In this document: positions 56,219 through 64,000 of the stretch, piece after piece
How the letters are laid out: every line of letters begins with the position of its first letter
Numbering within the stretch: the first letter of the stretch is position 1
Assembly: GCF_019104945.1 (NCBI RefSeq)
Contig: NZ_JAHRWW010000019.1
Coordinates: forward strand, 1 to 64,000
Length of the DNA stretch: 64,000 nucleotides
Direction of reading: 5' to 3'
DNA from: Thermomonas sp.
Lineage (GTDB): Bacteria > Pseudomonadota > Gammaproteobacteria > Xanthomonadales > Xanthomonadaceae
Notes under the pieces: generated by a model
Database searches by the model: none
What the model saw: the letters and a program-made list of their open reading frames with translations, nothing else
Told to the model about the DNA's origin: nothing
Translations under genes and position numbers: made by a program

Positions 56219-57631
56219 TTAGCGAATAATGATGTCAAGCAACCATTTGGCCTTGCTGTACGGCGGTTTCAAAAAGTCACCGCCAGTGCGCTTGGCCTGC
56301 CAGAACACCGGCAGCAGTTTGCTGAGCGTGTCGAAGCCAATTTGGCTGTGATAGGCGCCCATGCCGCTGGCACCGACGCCGCCGAATGGCAGGTTGTTGA
56401 TTGCGTTGTGAAACAGTGTGTCGTTGACGGACACGCCACCGGCGATGGTCTCGTGCAGAATTTTTTCAATCGTCGCGCTGTGATAGCTAAACGGATACAG
56501 CGCCAAAGGTCGATCATGGCTGTTGATATAGGCGATGGCTTCGTCCAATGATTGATACGACTTCACCGGCAGCAATGGGCCAAAAATTTCATCCTGCATG
56601 ATCTTGGCATCGTCGCCGGGTTCAAGCACCACCGTGGGCGGTAGCAGGCGCTGCTGGGCATTGGTGCTACCCGCGAGCGTGACCACCTGCAGGCCGCGCT
56701 GCTGGGCATCGTCTAAATAACTTTGCAGGCGATCGAATTGCCCCTGGTTGACCACGCGGGTGTAATCGTCAAGGTTGGAGAAATCGTTGCCGTAACGGGC
56801 GTGTACTTCGCTGCGTAGTGCCTCAATAAACGCATCGCGTTTGCTCGCCGGTACCAGCACGTAATCGGGGGCGATGCAGGTCTGCCCGCAGTTGAACCAT
56901 TTGCCAGTTGCAATACGCGCGGCGGCTTTTTCAACGGGGTAATCGTCGCAAATGAGCACCGGCGATTTTCCGCCCAACTCCAGCGTGACTGGGGTGAGGT
57001 TGGGAGCAGCGGCGGCCATGACCTTGCGGCCTACGGCGGTGGAGCCGGTAAAAATGAGATGGTCGAACGGCAGCGCGGAGAACGCCGCGCCGACTTCAGG
57101 GCCGCCAGTAGCCACCGCCACACGGTTTGTGGGGAAGACTTCGGCGAGTAGGTCGCGCAGGAACACACTGGTGCGCGGGGTGTGTTCCGATGGTTTCAGA
57201 TACACGTGGTTACCCGCAGCAATGGCGGTAGCGAGTGGAATCAATGCGAGATTCACCGGGTAGTTCCACGGCGCAATAATCCCCACCACGCCCAGCGGCA
57301 CTGGGCGGATCTGTGCGCGGCCGGGCATGAAGCGCCAGCCCACGCCCACGTTGCGGGGTTTCATCCAGCGCCGCAGGTGTTTGATGAGGTGGTCGATTTC
57401 GTTGAGGGTGGCCATGCCGTCGGCGATGCGGCTTTCGTCCAGCGAACGGTGGTCGAAGTCGGCGGCAATGGTGCGCGCCATTTCGTCCAAACGCCGTTTG
57501 AGCACGTCGCGTAAGCGTTGTAAGTCGCTGCGGCGCTGCGCGTAACTCGGCTTATTCGCCTGCCATGCGCTGCGCAGGCGGTCGAGGGTGGGACGAAGGT
57601 CGGCGGGTAAGGTATCGGCGGTCATGTCCAT
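56219..57631 (-). CDS. calB: Coniferyl aldehyde dehydrogenase
   Basis: NAD(P)-dependent aldehyde dehydrogenase of about 470 residues, close to CalB-type enzymes that oxidise coniferyl and related aromatic aldehydes. It has APWNYPVNL, the catalytic Glu in TLELGGKSP, the catalytic Cys in KWFNCGQTCIAPDY, and DEIFGPLLPV. A C-terminal hydrophobic tail (KAKWLLDIIIR) is typical of the ALDH3-related group. ATG 57631 begins MDMTADTLP; 57625 is an alternative. The long upstream frame overlaps the divergent carbonic anhydrase gene and is rejected. Specificity is inferred. Confidence 0.88.
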   Translation of the reverse strand: MDMTADTLPADLRPTLDRLRSAWQANKPSYAQRRSDLQRLRDVLKRRLDEMARTIAADFDHRSLDESRIADGMATLNEIDHLIKHLRRWMKPRNVGVGWRFMPGRAQIRPVPLGVVGIIAPWNYPVNLALIPLATAIAAGNHVYLKPSEHTPRTSVFLRDLLAEVFPTNRVAVATGGPEVGAAFSALPFDHLIFTGSTAVGRKVMAAAAPNLTPVTLELGGKSPVLICDDYPVEKAAARIATGKWFNCGQTCIAPDYVLVPASKRDAFIEALRSEVHARYGNDFSNLDDYTRVVNQGQFDRLQSYLDDAQQRGLQVVTLAGSTNAQQRLLPPTVVLEPGDDAKIMQDEIFGPLLPVKSYQSLDEAIAYINSHDRPLALYPFSYHSATIEKILHETIAGGVSVNDTLFHNAINNLPFGGVGASGMGAYHSQIGFDTLSKLLPVFWQAKRTGGDFLKPPYSKAKWLLDIIIR

Positions 57632-57670
57632 ACGCCGCAGTGTAGTACGTCTGGCGGTAGAATCTAGTGC

Positions 57671-58207
57671 ATGAATATTCGACCTTATCGCAACGTGCGC
57701 CCCACGCTGGGCCAACGCAACTATATCGATCCTCTGTCTGCCGTCATCGGCGATGTGGTGCTGGGGGATGATGTCTCGGTGTGGCCGCTCACGGTGATTC
57801 GCGGCGACGTCAATTTCATCCGTATTGGTGACCGCACCAATATCCAAGACGGCACTGTGATCCATGTCAGCCACGACGGCCCGCATGCCAAGCTGGGCGG
57901 GTTTGCCACGCGCATCGGCAGCGATGTCACCATTGGCCATAAGGCGATCATCCACGCCTGCACCATTGAAGACGCCGTGCTGATTGGCATGGGCGCGATC
58001 ATCCTCGACGGCGCTGTGGTGAAGAAGCACGGCTTTGTGGGCGCGGGTGCGGTGGTTTCGCCGGGCAAGGTGGTGGGCGAAGGCGAGCTTTGGGTGGGTA
58101 ACCCAGCGAAAAAGCTGCGCGATCTTTCGGCAGCGGAAATTGAGGGGCTGTATTACAGCGCCAAGCACTATGTGCGGCTGAAGGATGAATACCTCAGCGG
58201 CGCGTAG
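57671..58207 (+). CDS. Gamma-carbonic anhydrase family hexapeptide-repeat protein
   Basis: A 178-residue left-handed beta-helix protein. Hexapeptide repeats run from about residue 20 to 140 (IGDVVLGDDVSVWPLTVIRGDVNFIRIGDRTNIQDGTVIHVSHDG). Three metal-binding histidines are in VIHVSHDG and TIGHKAIIHACTI. The closest group is YrdA/PaaY-like, whose in vivo activity is often unproven. It is convergent with aroE (3-bp gap), an arrangement also seen as yrdA-aroE linkage in other gammaproteobacteria. Confidence 0.9.
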   Translation: MNIRPYRNVRPTLGQRNYIDPLSAVIGDVVLGDDVSVWPLTVIRGDVNFIRIGDRTNIQDGTVIHVSHDGPHAKLGGFATRIGSDVTIGHKAIIHACTIEDAVLIGMGAIILDGAVVKKHGFVGAGAVVSPGKVVGEGELWVGNPAKKLRDLSAAEIEGLYYSAKHYVRLKDEYLSGA

Positions 58208-58210
58208 TGC

Positions 58211-59044
58211 TTAGTCGGCGGTAAACAGCGCGGCGGAGCGCGCGGCCAGCTCGGCGTACACCGCGTCGGTTTCAGGCCGCACGCCGTGCCACAGGCGGAA
58301 GCTTTCGGCGGCTTGTTCTACCAACATGCCAAGGCCGTCCACGGTTTTGTGGCAACGTGCGGCACGCGCCCACGCAAGGAAGCCGACAGCGGCTTCGCCA
58401 TAGCTGAGGTCTACTGCATCGCTGCGCGGTGCGGCCAAGGCCATGGGCAGCTCCAGTAGTTGGCCGCTGCGGCTGGCGGAGGTGGCATTGATGAGTAGGT
58501 CGAAGCCACCCAAGGTAGGCAGCGAATCCCAGTTGCGTGCGTGCACGCGGCCCGGCTCACCCATGGCGTCCATCAGCGCGTCGGCGCGCGCGGGGGTGCG
58601 GTTCACCACGACCATTTCACGAATACCCGCATCTAGAAGCGCGGGGGCGACGCCGCGTGCAGCACCACCCGCACCCAGCAGCAACACGCGGCGCTGGCGC
58701 AGGTCGAGGCCATGGCGCTCGGTGAGGTCGCGGACCAGGCCAAGACCATCGGTATTGTCGCCGCGCCAGTTATCGCCATCGCGGATTAAGGTGTTGACGG
58801 CACCGGCGCGTTGCGCGCGCGCGCTGAGGCTGTTGCCGCACAGGGCGAAGGCGTTTTCCTTCAGGGGCAGGGTGACGTTCGCGCCGTCCACACCGCTTTC
58901 GGCAAGCAGGCTTGGAAAGCTGTCTGGGTCAGCTTCGATGGCCGTGTACTTCATCGCGATGCCTGTTTGTTTGGCAAACGCGGTGTGGATATGGGGGGAC
59001 TGCGAATGCGAGATTGGGCTTCCAAAAACGGCGTAGTGCTTCAT
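58211..59044 (-). CDS. aroE: Shikimate dehydrogenase
   Basis: NADPH-dependent reduction of 3-dehydroshikimate in the chorismate pathway. The 277-residue protein has the substrate motif SPISHSQSP (Ser14, Ser16), catalytic Lys62 ([11 protein letters not shown]) and Asp99 (GDNTDG). It also has the cofactor loop GAGGAARG and NRTPAR, typical of the NADPH-using AroE. ATG 59044 has GGAGGGA upstream; the five extra codons to 59059 are rejected. It is 18 bp downstream of hemB. Confidence 0.95.
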   Translation of the reverse strand: MKHYAVFGSPISHSQSPHIHTAFAKQTGIAMKYTAIEADPDSFPSLLAESGVDGANVTLPLKENAFALCGNSLSARAQRAGAVNTLIRDGDNWRGDNTDGLGLVRDLTERHGLDLRQRRVLLLGAGGAARGVAPALLDAGIREMVVVNRTPARADALMDAMGEPGRVHARNWDSLPTLGGFDLLINATSASRSGQLLELPMALAAPRSDAVDLSYGEAAVGFLAWARAARCHKTVDGLGMLVEQAAESFRLWHGVRPETDAVYAELAARSAALFTAD

Positions 59045-59062
59045 GCGCAGTCCCTCCAAAAT

Positions 59063-60061
<999 letters not shown>

Positions 60062-60082
60062 TTACGCCCGTGCGCGTGATTT

Positions 60083-60325
60083 TTAGAGGATGCCGCCGCC
60101 CAGCAAGAGGCGAATAGTGCCGATGCCGATGGCAAAGCCGTTGAGAATCAAGCCAATGATGCCGGTGATGCGGCCTTTATTGGTGGCAATCGCAATGATC
60201 GAGAGGATCAGCCCCACAACCGCAAACGGGATCATGAACCAGTTGCCCCAGCCCAGCAGGGGAATGAGGGCGACGATCATCCACAGCAGGGCCAAGATGC
60301 CCCAAATCAGGCTAACAATTCCCAT
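60083..60325 (-). CDS. Small glycine-rich membrane protein
   Basis: An 80-residue protein with three hydrophobic segments (VSLIWGILALLWMIVALIPLL, WFMIPFAVVGLILSIIAIA, ITGIIGLILNGFAIGIGTIRLLL). It resembles the DUF4190-like small membrane proteins. ATG 60325 is taken because the protein becomes hydrophobic there; the 20 preceding codons look like leader. It lies 30 bp before hemB on the same strand. Function unknown. Confidence 0.65.
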   Translation of the reverse strand: MGIVSLIWGILALLWMIVALIPLLGWGNWFMIPFAVVGLILSIIAIATNKGRITGIIGLILNGFAIGIGTIRLLLGGGIL

Positions 60326-60386
60326 AGTGCGCAGCGTCCTTAGCGGGTGAAGTTGCACATTGCCTTGTGGCGAGAGGGGATGCAAG

Positions 60387-61391
60387 TCAGACGTGGCAGC
60401 CGTCGATTTCTACCAGCAGCTCGCGGCGGCAGACATGGCCATGTAACACAATGCGCGGCACACCCGGCAGGCGCTGCGCAAGTAGTGCGTCTACCTGCGG
60501 CATGGCGGCAGCGTCGCGCACATACACCTTGAGGGGCGTGCGTTGGCCGAGTGCGGGCGAGAGCGCGGGGCGCTGCGTGCGCGCGCTACTGATGAGCGTT
60601 TGCAGGTTGGTGAGCACTTCATCGAGTTGGGCTTCGAGCTGGTGATCGTGCTGCGATGCATGGCCCACTACTGCGGCGGTGCCGGAGAGCAGCAGCGGCA
60701 TATTGCTGGAGGCGGGGAGTAGTGCACGCGCAAACCCCGGCGCCTGCGGGCCGTATTGGCGCGGGTAGCGCCACGCCTGCACTTGGCGCGGGTTTTCTAG
60801 CGGTGTCCCCGGAGTAGTGGCGGCGAGCCAATACAGCTGAAAGCGGCCGCTGCGTTGGGCGTGGCCGATGGCGGTGGCGGCCGGCAGTTCGTGGGGGTGC
60901 TGAGCGCGGCCAATGCCACGTGCGCGGCCCACACAAAAGCGCCGATAGCGTTCGGCATCACCCTCACCTTCGGTGATCGCGTCGAGGTAGTTCCAAATGC
61001 GCAGCGGGCGCGCATAGAGGCTTTCTGATAGCCACGCTTCAAACCGTGCGTACGCCTCAGCTGCAACGGTTTCAATATCGCCTGTATCGGCAAGTTCCAA
61101 GGCGCAGAACTGCAGCCCGCTACCGTGACTGAAGGCGATGCCATCGCGCTGGCCATGCTGCACATGATCGTTGACCCGCCAAACTTCGAGTGGCGCGGCC
61201 GTGAGTGGGGTAAGTGTAACTTGCACGTGCCGCGTATCATCGACCCGCGCCGCTTCGTGGCCGAAGCTAAATGCGGCCAGTAGTTGGGGGTCTTGCAGCA
61301 CGTCCGCAAGTGGCGCGTCGCGGTAGTCGATGCACAGTGCGGAAAGCGCGGCGGTGGGGGTGGAAGCGGGCGCAAACATTGGCCTAATCAT
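60387..61391 (-). CDS. xanB2: XanB2-like chorismatase (hydroxybenzoate synthase)
   Basis: A 334-residue protein of the FkbO/Hyg5/XanB2 chorismatase family with a Rid-like C-terminal half. XanB2 of Xanthomonas converts chorismate to 3- and 4-hydroxybenzoate, precursors of xanthomonadin pigment and ubiquinone. Recognisable parts are RIWNYLDAITEGEGDAERYRRFCVGRARG, LPAATAIGHAQ, PRQVQAWRYPRQYGPQAPGFARA and the C-terminal PRIVLHGHVCRRELLVEIDG. ATG 61391 or 61379 could be the start. It heads a minus-strand run with hemB and aroE. Other xanthomonadin genes are not in the window. Confidence 0.8.
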   Translation of the reverse strand: MIRPMFAPASTPTAALSALCIDYRDAPLADVLQDPQLLAAFSFGHEAARVDDTRHVQVTLTPLTAAPLEVWRVNDHVQHGQRDGIAFSHGSGLQFCALELADTGDIETVAAEAYARFEAWLSESLYARPLRIWNYLDAITEGEGDAERYRRFCVGRARGIGRAQHPHELPAATAIGHAQRSGRFQLYWLAATTPGTPLENPRQVQAWRYPRQYGPQAPGFARALLPASSNMPLLLSGTAAVVGHASQHDHQLEAQLDEVLTNLQTLISSARTQRPALSPALGQRTPLKVYVRDAAAMPQVDALLAQRLPGVPRIVLHGHVCRRELLVEIDGCHV

Positions 61392-61458
61392 ACCAAGACG
61401 TCCGGGAATTAGCCCCGCTTGCGTACACTTCTAACAGGATGAGGCCAAGGAATCTGCA

Positions 61459-62142
61459 ATGAACTGGATGCTGTGTGGCGTGTTGTTATGGGTATCGGGG
61501 AGCGTGTTTGCCACCGAGCTACCCGTACAGACAAAGACAATTACCGAAAAGTCAGCCAGTGTGACGATTGATGTGGGCTATCCACAAACTCAGCAGCCCA
61601 CGATTGATGCGGCACTTGCCGCCTGGGTCAAGCAGCAAGTCGATTCTTTCAAAGACGGCAGTGGCGACCCCGATGAGGCCAGGTGGTCGCTGGATATCGA
61701 GTACAACATCGCGCGAAACGATCGGCAGATGTTCTCGGTACTGTTCACTGTGGGCGAATACACCGGCGGCGCGCACGGCAATATCGGGTTTAAGACGTTT
61801 AATTTTCTATTGCCGAACGGGCAGCCGCTCGACATTGAGCAAGTCATTGATGGGCGCAAAGGATTGGAGCGCTTGAGCGCATTGACCGTTGCTGAGCTCA
61901 AGCAAAGATTGCTGGCCGATGGCGGGAGTGATACGAAATGGATCGAAACCGGCGCGGGGCCAGAATGGAGCAACTTCGATGCGTTTATTCTGCTTTCCGA
62001 TACGTTGCTGATTCAGTTTGCCCCCTACCAAGTAGCGTCTTATGCCGATGGCCCGCAGGACGTGGAAATTCCGCTAACTGCACTGAAAGGGGCGCTGCGC
62101 TCCAATCTCGGTGCGTGGGCGCAGCAGCTAGACGTTAACTAA
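61459..62142 (+). CDS. Secreted DUF3298/RsiV-like protein
   Basis: A 227-residue exported protein (signal peptide WMLCGVLLWVSGSVFA). After a short N-terminal domain (TKTITEKSASVTIDVGYPQ) comes the DUF4163/DUF3298 pair. It contains VGEYTGGAHGNIGFKTFNFLLPNGQPLDIEQV and, near the end, FAPYQVASYADGPQDVEIPLTAL, the family's best-conserved blocks. These domains occur in RsiV anti-sigma factors and PdaC; the role here is unknown. It is divergent from xanB2 with 67 bp between. Confidence 0.85.
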   Translation: MNWMLCGVLLWVSGSVFATELPVQTKTITEKSASVTIDVGYPQTQQPTIDAALAAWVKQQVDSFKDGSGDPDEARWSLDIEYNIARNDRQMFSVLFTVGEYTGGAHGNIGFKTFNFLLPNGQPLDIEQVIDGRKGLERLSALTVAELKQRLLADGGSDTKWIETGAGPEWSNFDAFILLSDTLLIQFAPYQVASYADGPQDVEIPLTALKGALRSNLGAWAQQLDVN

Positions 62143-62218
62143 CGGCACGGGCATAACACCGCGTGGCGCGTTACGATCGGCAGATTGTGCGCAGGGCACG
62201 AGGACGAATGAGGATGCA

Positions 62219-64000
62219 ATGGCAAGGAATACGAATGCAGCCTGGCTGCTGGGGGCGTTGCTGGTGAGTGGCGGTGCGATGGCGCAGGGGGTGACGACGG
62301 CTGATTACGCGCGCGCGGCGTCGATGCTGGCCGACCGCACCATGCCGCTGGTGGACCATTCGGTAAGCGGCGCACAGTGGCTGCGCGACGGCAGTTTGGT
62401 GTATCGCGAAAGCACCGCGGGTAAAACCCAAGTGTTGCGCTTTGATCCCGCCACGGGCAAAACGCGACCAGCCTTCAAAACGCAGGCGCTGGCGGATGCA
62501 ATGAACCTTGCCGCTGGCGGCAAGGGCAAGCCGGTGCAGGCCGATAAGCTGCCGCCGCTGCAGGTCTCGCAAAATGCAGATGGCAGCCTTCTGTTGACCA
62601 GTTTTTTCGGCGGCAATGCGTTCCGCTGCACCGATAGTGGCTGTGGCGCCGTCACCCATGCCAAGAGTGGCCCAGAGCCCGGTGCGGCCTCGCCCGATGG
62701 CAAGCAAGAAGCCTTCGTGCGCGACTGGAATCTATGGCTGCGCGATGTGGCGAGTGGCAAAGAAACCCAGCTTACCTTCGACGGTAAAACCGACTACGGC
62801 TACGCCACCGATAACGCCGGTTGGAAGCACACCGACAACGCGATTGTGCTGTGGTCGCCGGATGGTAAAAAAATCGCCACGTTTCAGCAGGACCAGCGCA
62901 AGACCAGCACCATGACAATGGTCGGTACCAATGTGGGCGCACCCAAGGTTGAACAGTGGAAATACCCGTTTGCGGGCGATAAAGACGTGACCGTGATCGA
63001 GCGTGTCATTGTGGATCTTTCCGGCAGCAAGCCGCAGTTGATTCGCCTGCAGATGCCCGCCGACCAACACCGTTCCACCTGCAGCGATGACATCGTCTGC
63101 AGCAAGGGTTGGGAAGACGTGCAATGGGCGAAAGACGGTAAAACACTGGCCTTTGTCAGCACCGATCGCGGCCACAAATCAGCCACGTTACGCATCGCCG
63201 ATGCCACTACCGGAAAGGTGCGCGATGTGTTCACTGAAACCGTGGCCACGCAGTACCAAAGCGCGCCAACGCTGAGCTCGGTGCTGTGGCGCTATCTGCC
63301 CGAGAGCAAGGAGTTCCTGTGGTTTAGCCAGAAGAGCAACTGGGGCCATTTGTACTTGCATGATCTCACCACCGGAAAGGAAAAGCGTCAGATCACCCAT
63401 GGTGATTGGAACGTCACCAAGCTGGAGCGTATGGACCTTGCTGGCCGCACGCTGTGGATCAGTGGTGTGGGGCGTGAAACCGGGCGCGATCCGTATTTTG
63501 CGCATTTCTACAAAGTGGGCATGGATGGCGGCGACGTGCAGCTATTGACGCCGGAAAACGCCAACCATGCGGTCTCTGTGTCTGAAGACGGCAAGTATTT
63601 CGTCGATACCTATTCCACAATTGCTACCGCACCAGTAACCGTAGTGCGCAGCGCGGAGGGTAAAGAGGTAGCGGCGGTTGCGAAGGCCGACTTGTCGCGC
63701 CTAAAAGCCGCAGGCTGGGTGGCGCCAGAGTCGTTCACGGTGAAGGGGCGCGACGGCCAGACCGATATCTACGGTCAGATGTTCAAGCCGTCCAACTTCG
63801 ACGCCAAGAAGAAGTACCCGATCATCACCTATATCTATCCCGGCCCGCAGGTGGGCTCGGTGCGCAGCCGCAGTTTCACCCCAGCGCACGGCGACCATCA
63901 AGCCTTGGCTGAGTTGGGGTTCATCGTGATTGCGGTGGATGGTATGGGTACGCCGCTGCGCAGCAAGGCGTTTCAAGACGCCTATTACGGCAATATGACC
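62219..64000 (+). CDS. Dipeptidyl peptidase IV-like S9 peptidase (3' end outside window)
   Basis: The open frame from ATG 62219 runs 594 codons to the window edge. A signal peptide (AAWLLGALLVSGGAMAQ) indicates the periplasm or secretion. Next is a DPP-IV-type beta-propeller, with the family motif VLWSPDGKKIATFQQDQRK and paired cysteines (CTDSGC, CSDDIVC). The alpha/beta-hydrolase domain begins near residue 525 (YPIITYIYPGPQVGSVRSR and FIVIAVDGMGTPLRSKAFQD). The catalytic Ser-Asp-His lie beyond the window. It should remove N-terminal X-Pro dipeptides. Other ATGs at 62208 and 62214 are out of frame. Confidence 0.93.
   Translation, partial: MARNTNAAWLLGALLVSGGAMAQGVTTADYARAASMLADRTMPLVDHSVSGAQWLRDGSLVYRESTAGKTQVLRFDPATGKTRPAFKTQALADAMNLAAGGKGKPVQADKLPPLQVSQNADGSLLLTSFFGGNAFRCTDSGCGAVTHAKSGPEPGAASPDGKQEAFVRDWNLWLRDVASGKETQLTFDGKTDYGYATDNAGWKHTDNAIVLWSPDGKKIATFQQDQRKTSTMTMVGTNVGAPKVEQWKYPFAGDKDVTVIERVIVDLSGSKPQLIRLQMPADQHRSTCSDDIVCSKGWEDVQWAKDGKTLAFVSTDRGHKSATLRIADATTGKVRDVFTETVATQYQSAPTLSSVLWRYLPESKEFLWFSQKSNWGHLYLHDLTTGKEKRQITHGDWNVTKLERMDLAGRTLWISGVGRETGRDPYFAHFYKVGMDGGDVQLLTPENANHAVSVSEDGKYFVDTYSTIATAPVTVVRSAEGKEVAAVAKADLSRLKAAGWVAPESFTVKGRDGQTDIYGQMFKPSNFDAKKKYPIITYIYPGPQVGSVRSRSFTPAHGDHQALAELGFIVIAVDGMGTPLRSKAFQDAYYGNMT

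Overview
The window is about 64 kb of a moderately GC-rich gammaproteobacterial chromosome, most likely from the Xanthomonadaceae/Lysobacteraceae. This rests on an OleA of the Xanthomonas campestris type, a XanB2-like chorismate-cleaving enzyme (xanthomonadin/ubiquinone precursors), a Rho with a long Ala/Pro- and Arg-rich N-terminal insertion, a RhlB with a long basic tail, and an rhlB / trxA-rho arrangement. The genus cannot be fixed from the sequence alone.

Layout. 1-341 is the 3' end of acs. 342-5,105 is an accessory block: a decayed type II-C CRISPR-Cas locus with a divergently oriented tracrRNA, a cas9 with an amber codon and a large internal deletion, an MNT/HEPN toxin-antitoxin pair with an amber codon in the toxin, an intact cas1, no cas2, and one complete 36-nt repeat. 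A second repeat copy lies 1.4 kb away. Between the copies are a Phd/RelE toxin-antitoxin pair and a DUF6933-like gene, both bounded by integron attC-like sites. 5,106-15,723 carries minus-strand genes: an RND efflux operon (adaptor, pump, TetR), an SDR, SppA, a MATE exporter and a DUF3106 membrane protein. 15,748-16,568 is an 820-bp gene-free, AT-richer stretch with at least four perfect DnaA boxes, where gene orientation switches; it looks like an origin or a DnaA-binding locus. 16,569-26,300 holds priA, tal, a TRIC-type channel, higBA, an NYN-domain protein, rpoH, ung, ubiE, an aldose-1-epimerase-like gene and a ParE/RHH toxin-antitoxin pair.

26,300-36,635 holds a TonB-like secreted protein set between two copies of the rho 3' end, then rho, trxA, rhlB, ftsEX, a two-receiver response regulator, an M1 metallopeptidase and a lipoprotein. 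36,810-47,884 has a PfkB kinase and a long cell-shape cluster, mreBCD-mrdA-rodA-mltB-rlpA-dacC-ybeD-lipB, most of it with overlapping or nearly touching genes. It encodes the elongasome scaffold, its transpeptidase and glycosyltransferase, peptidoglycan remodelling enzymes and then lipoylation. 47,928-64,000 is mixed metabolism: a lipoprotein, trmL, a Bro-N protein beside a restriction-modification remnant, a large M16 protease, oleA, queG, a coniferyl-aldehyde dehydrogenase, a gamma-carbonic anhydrase, a probable xanB2 / small membrane protein / hemB / aroE operon, and the start of a DPP-IV-like S9 peptidase that runs off the window.

The most notable system is the CRISPR relic. The RNA parts (repeat and anti-repeat) still pair almost perfectly and cas1 is intact, but the effector has lost its nuclease domains, the embedded toxin is broken, and toxin-antitoxin/integron cassettes sit where spacers should be. 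No tRNA, rRNA or complete insertion sequence was recognised.
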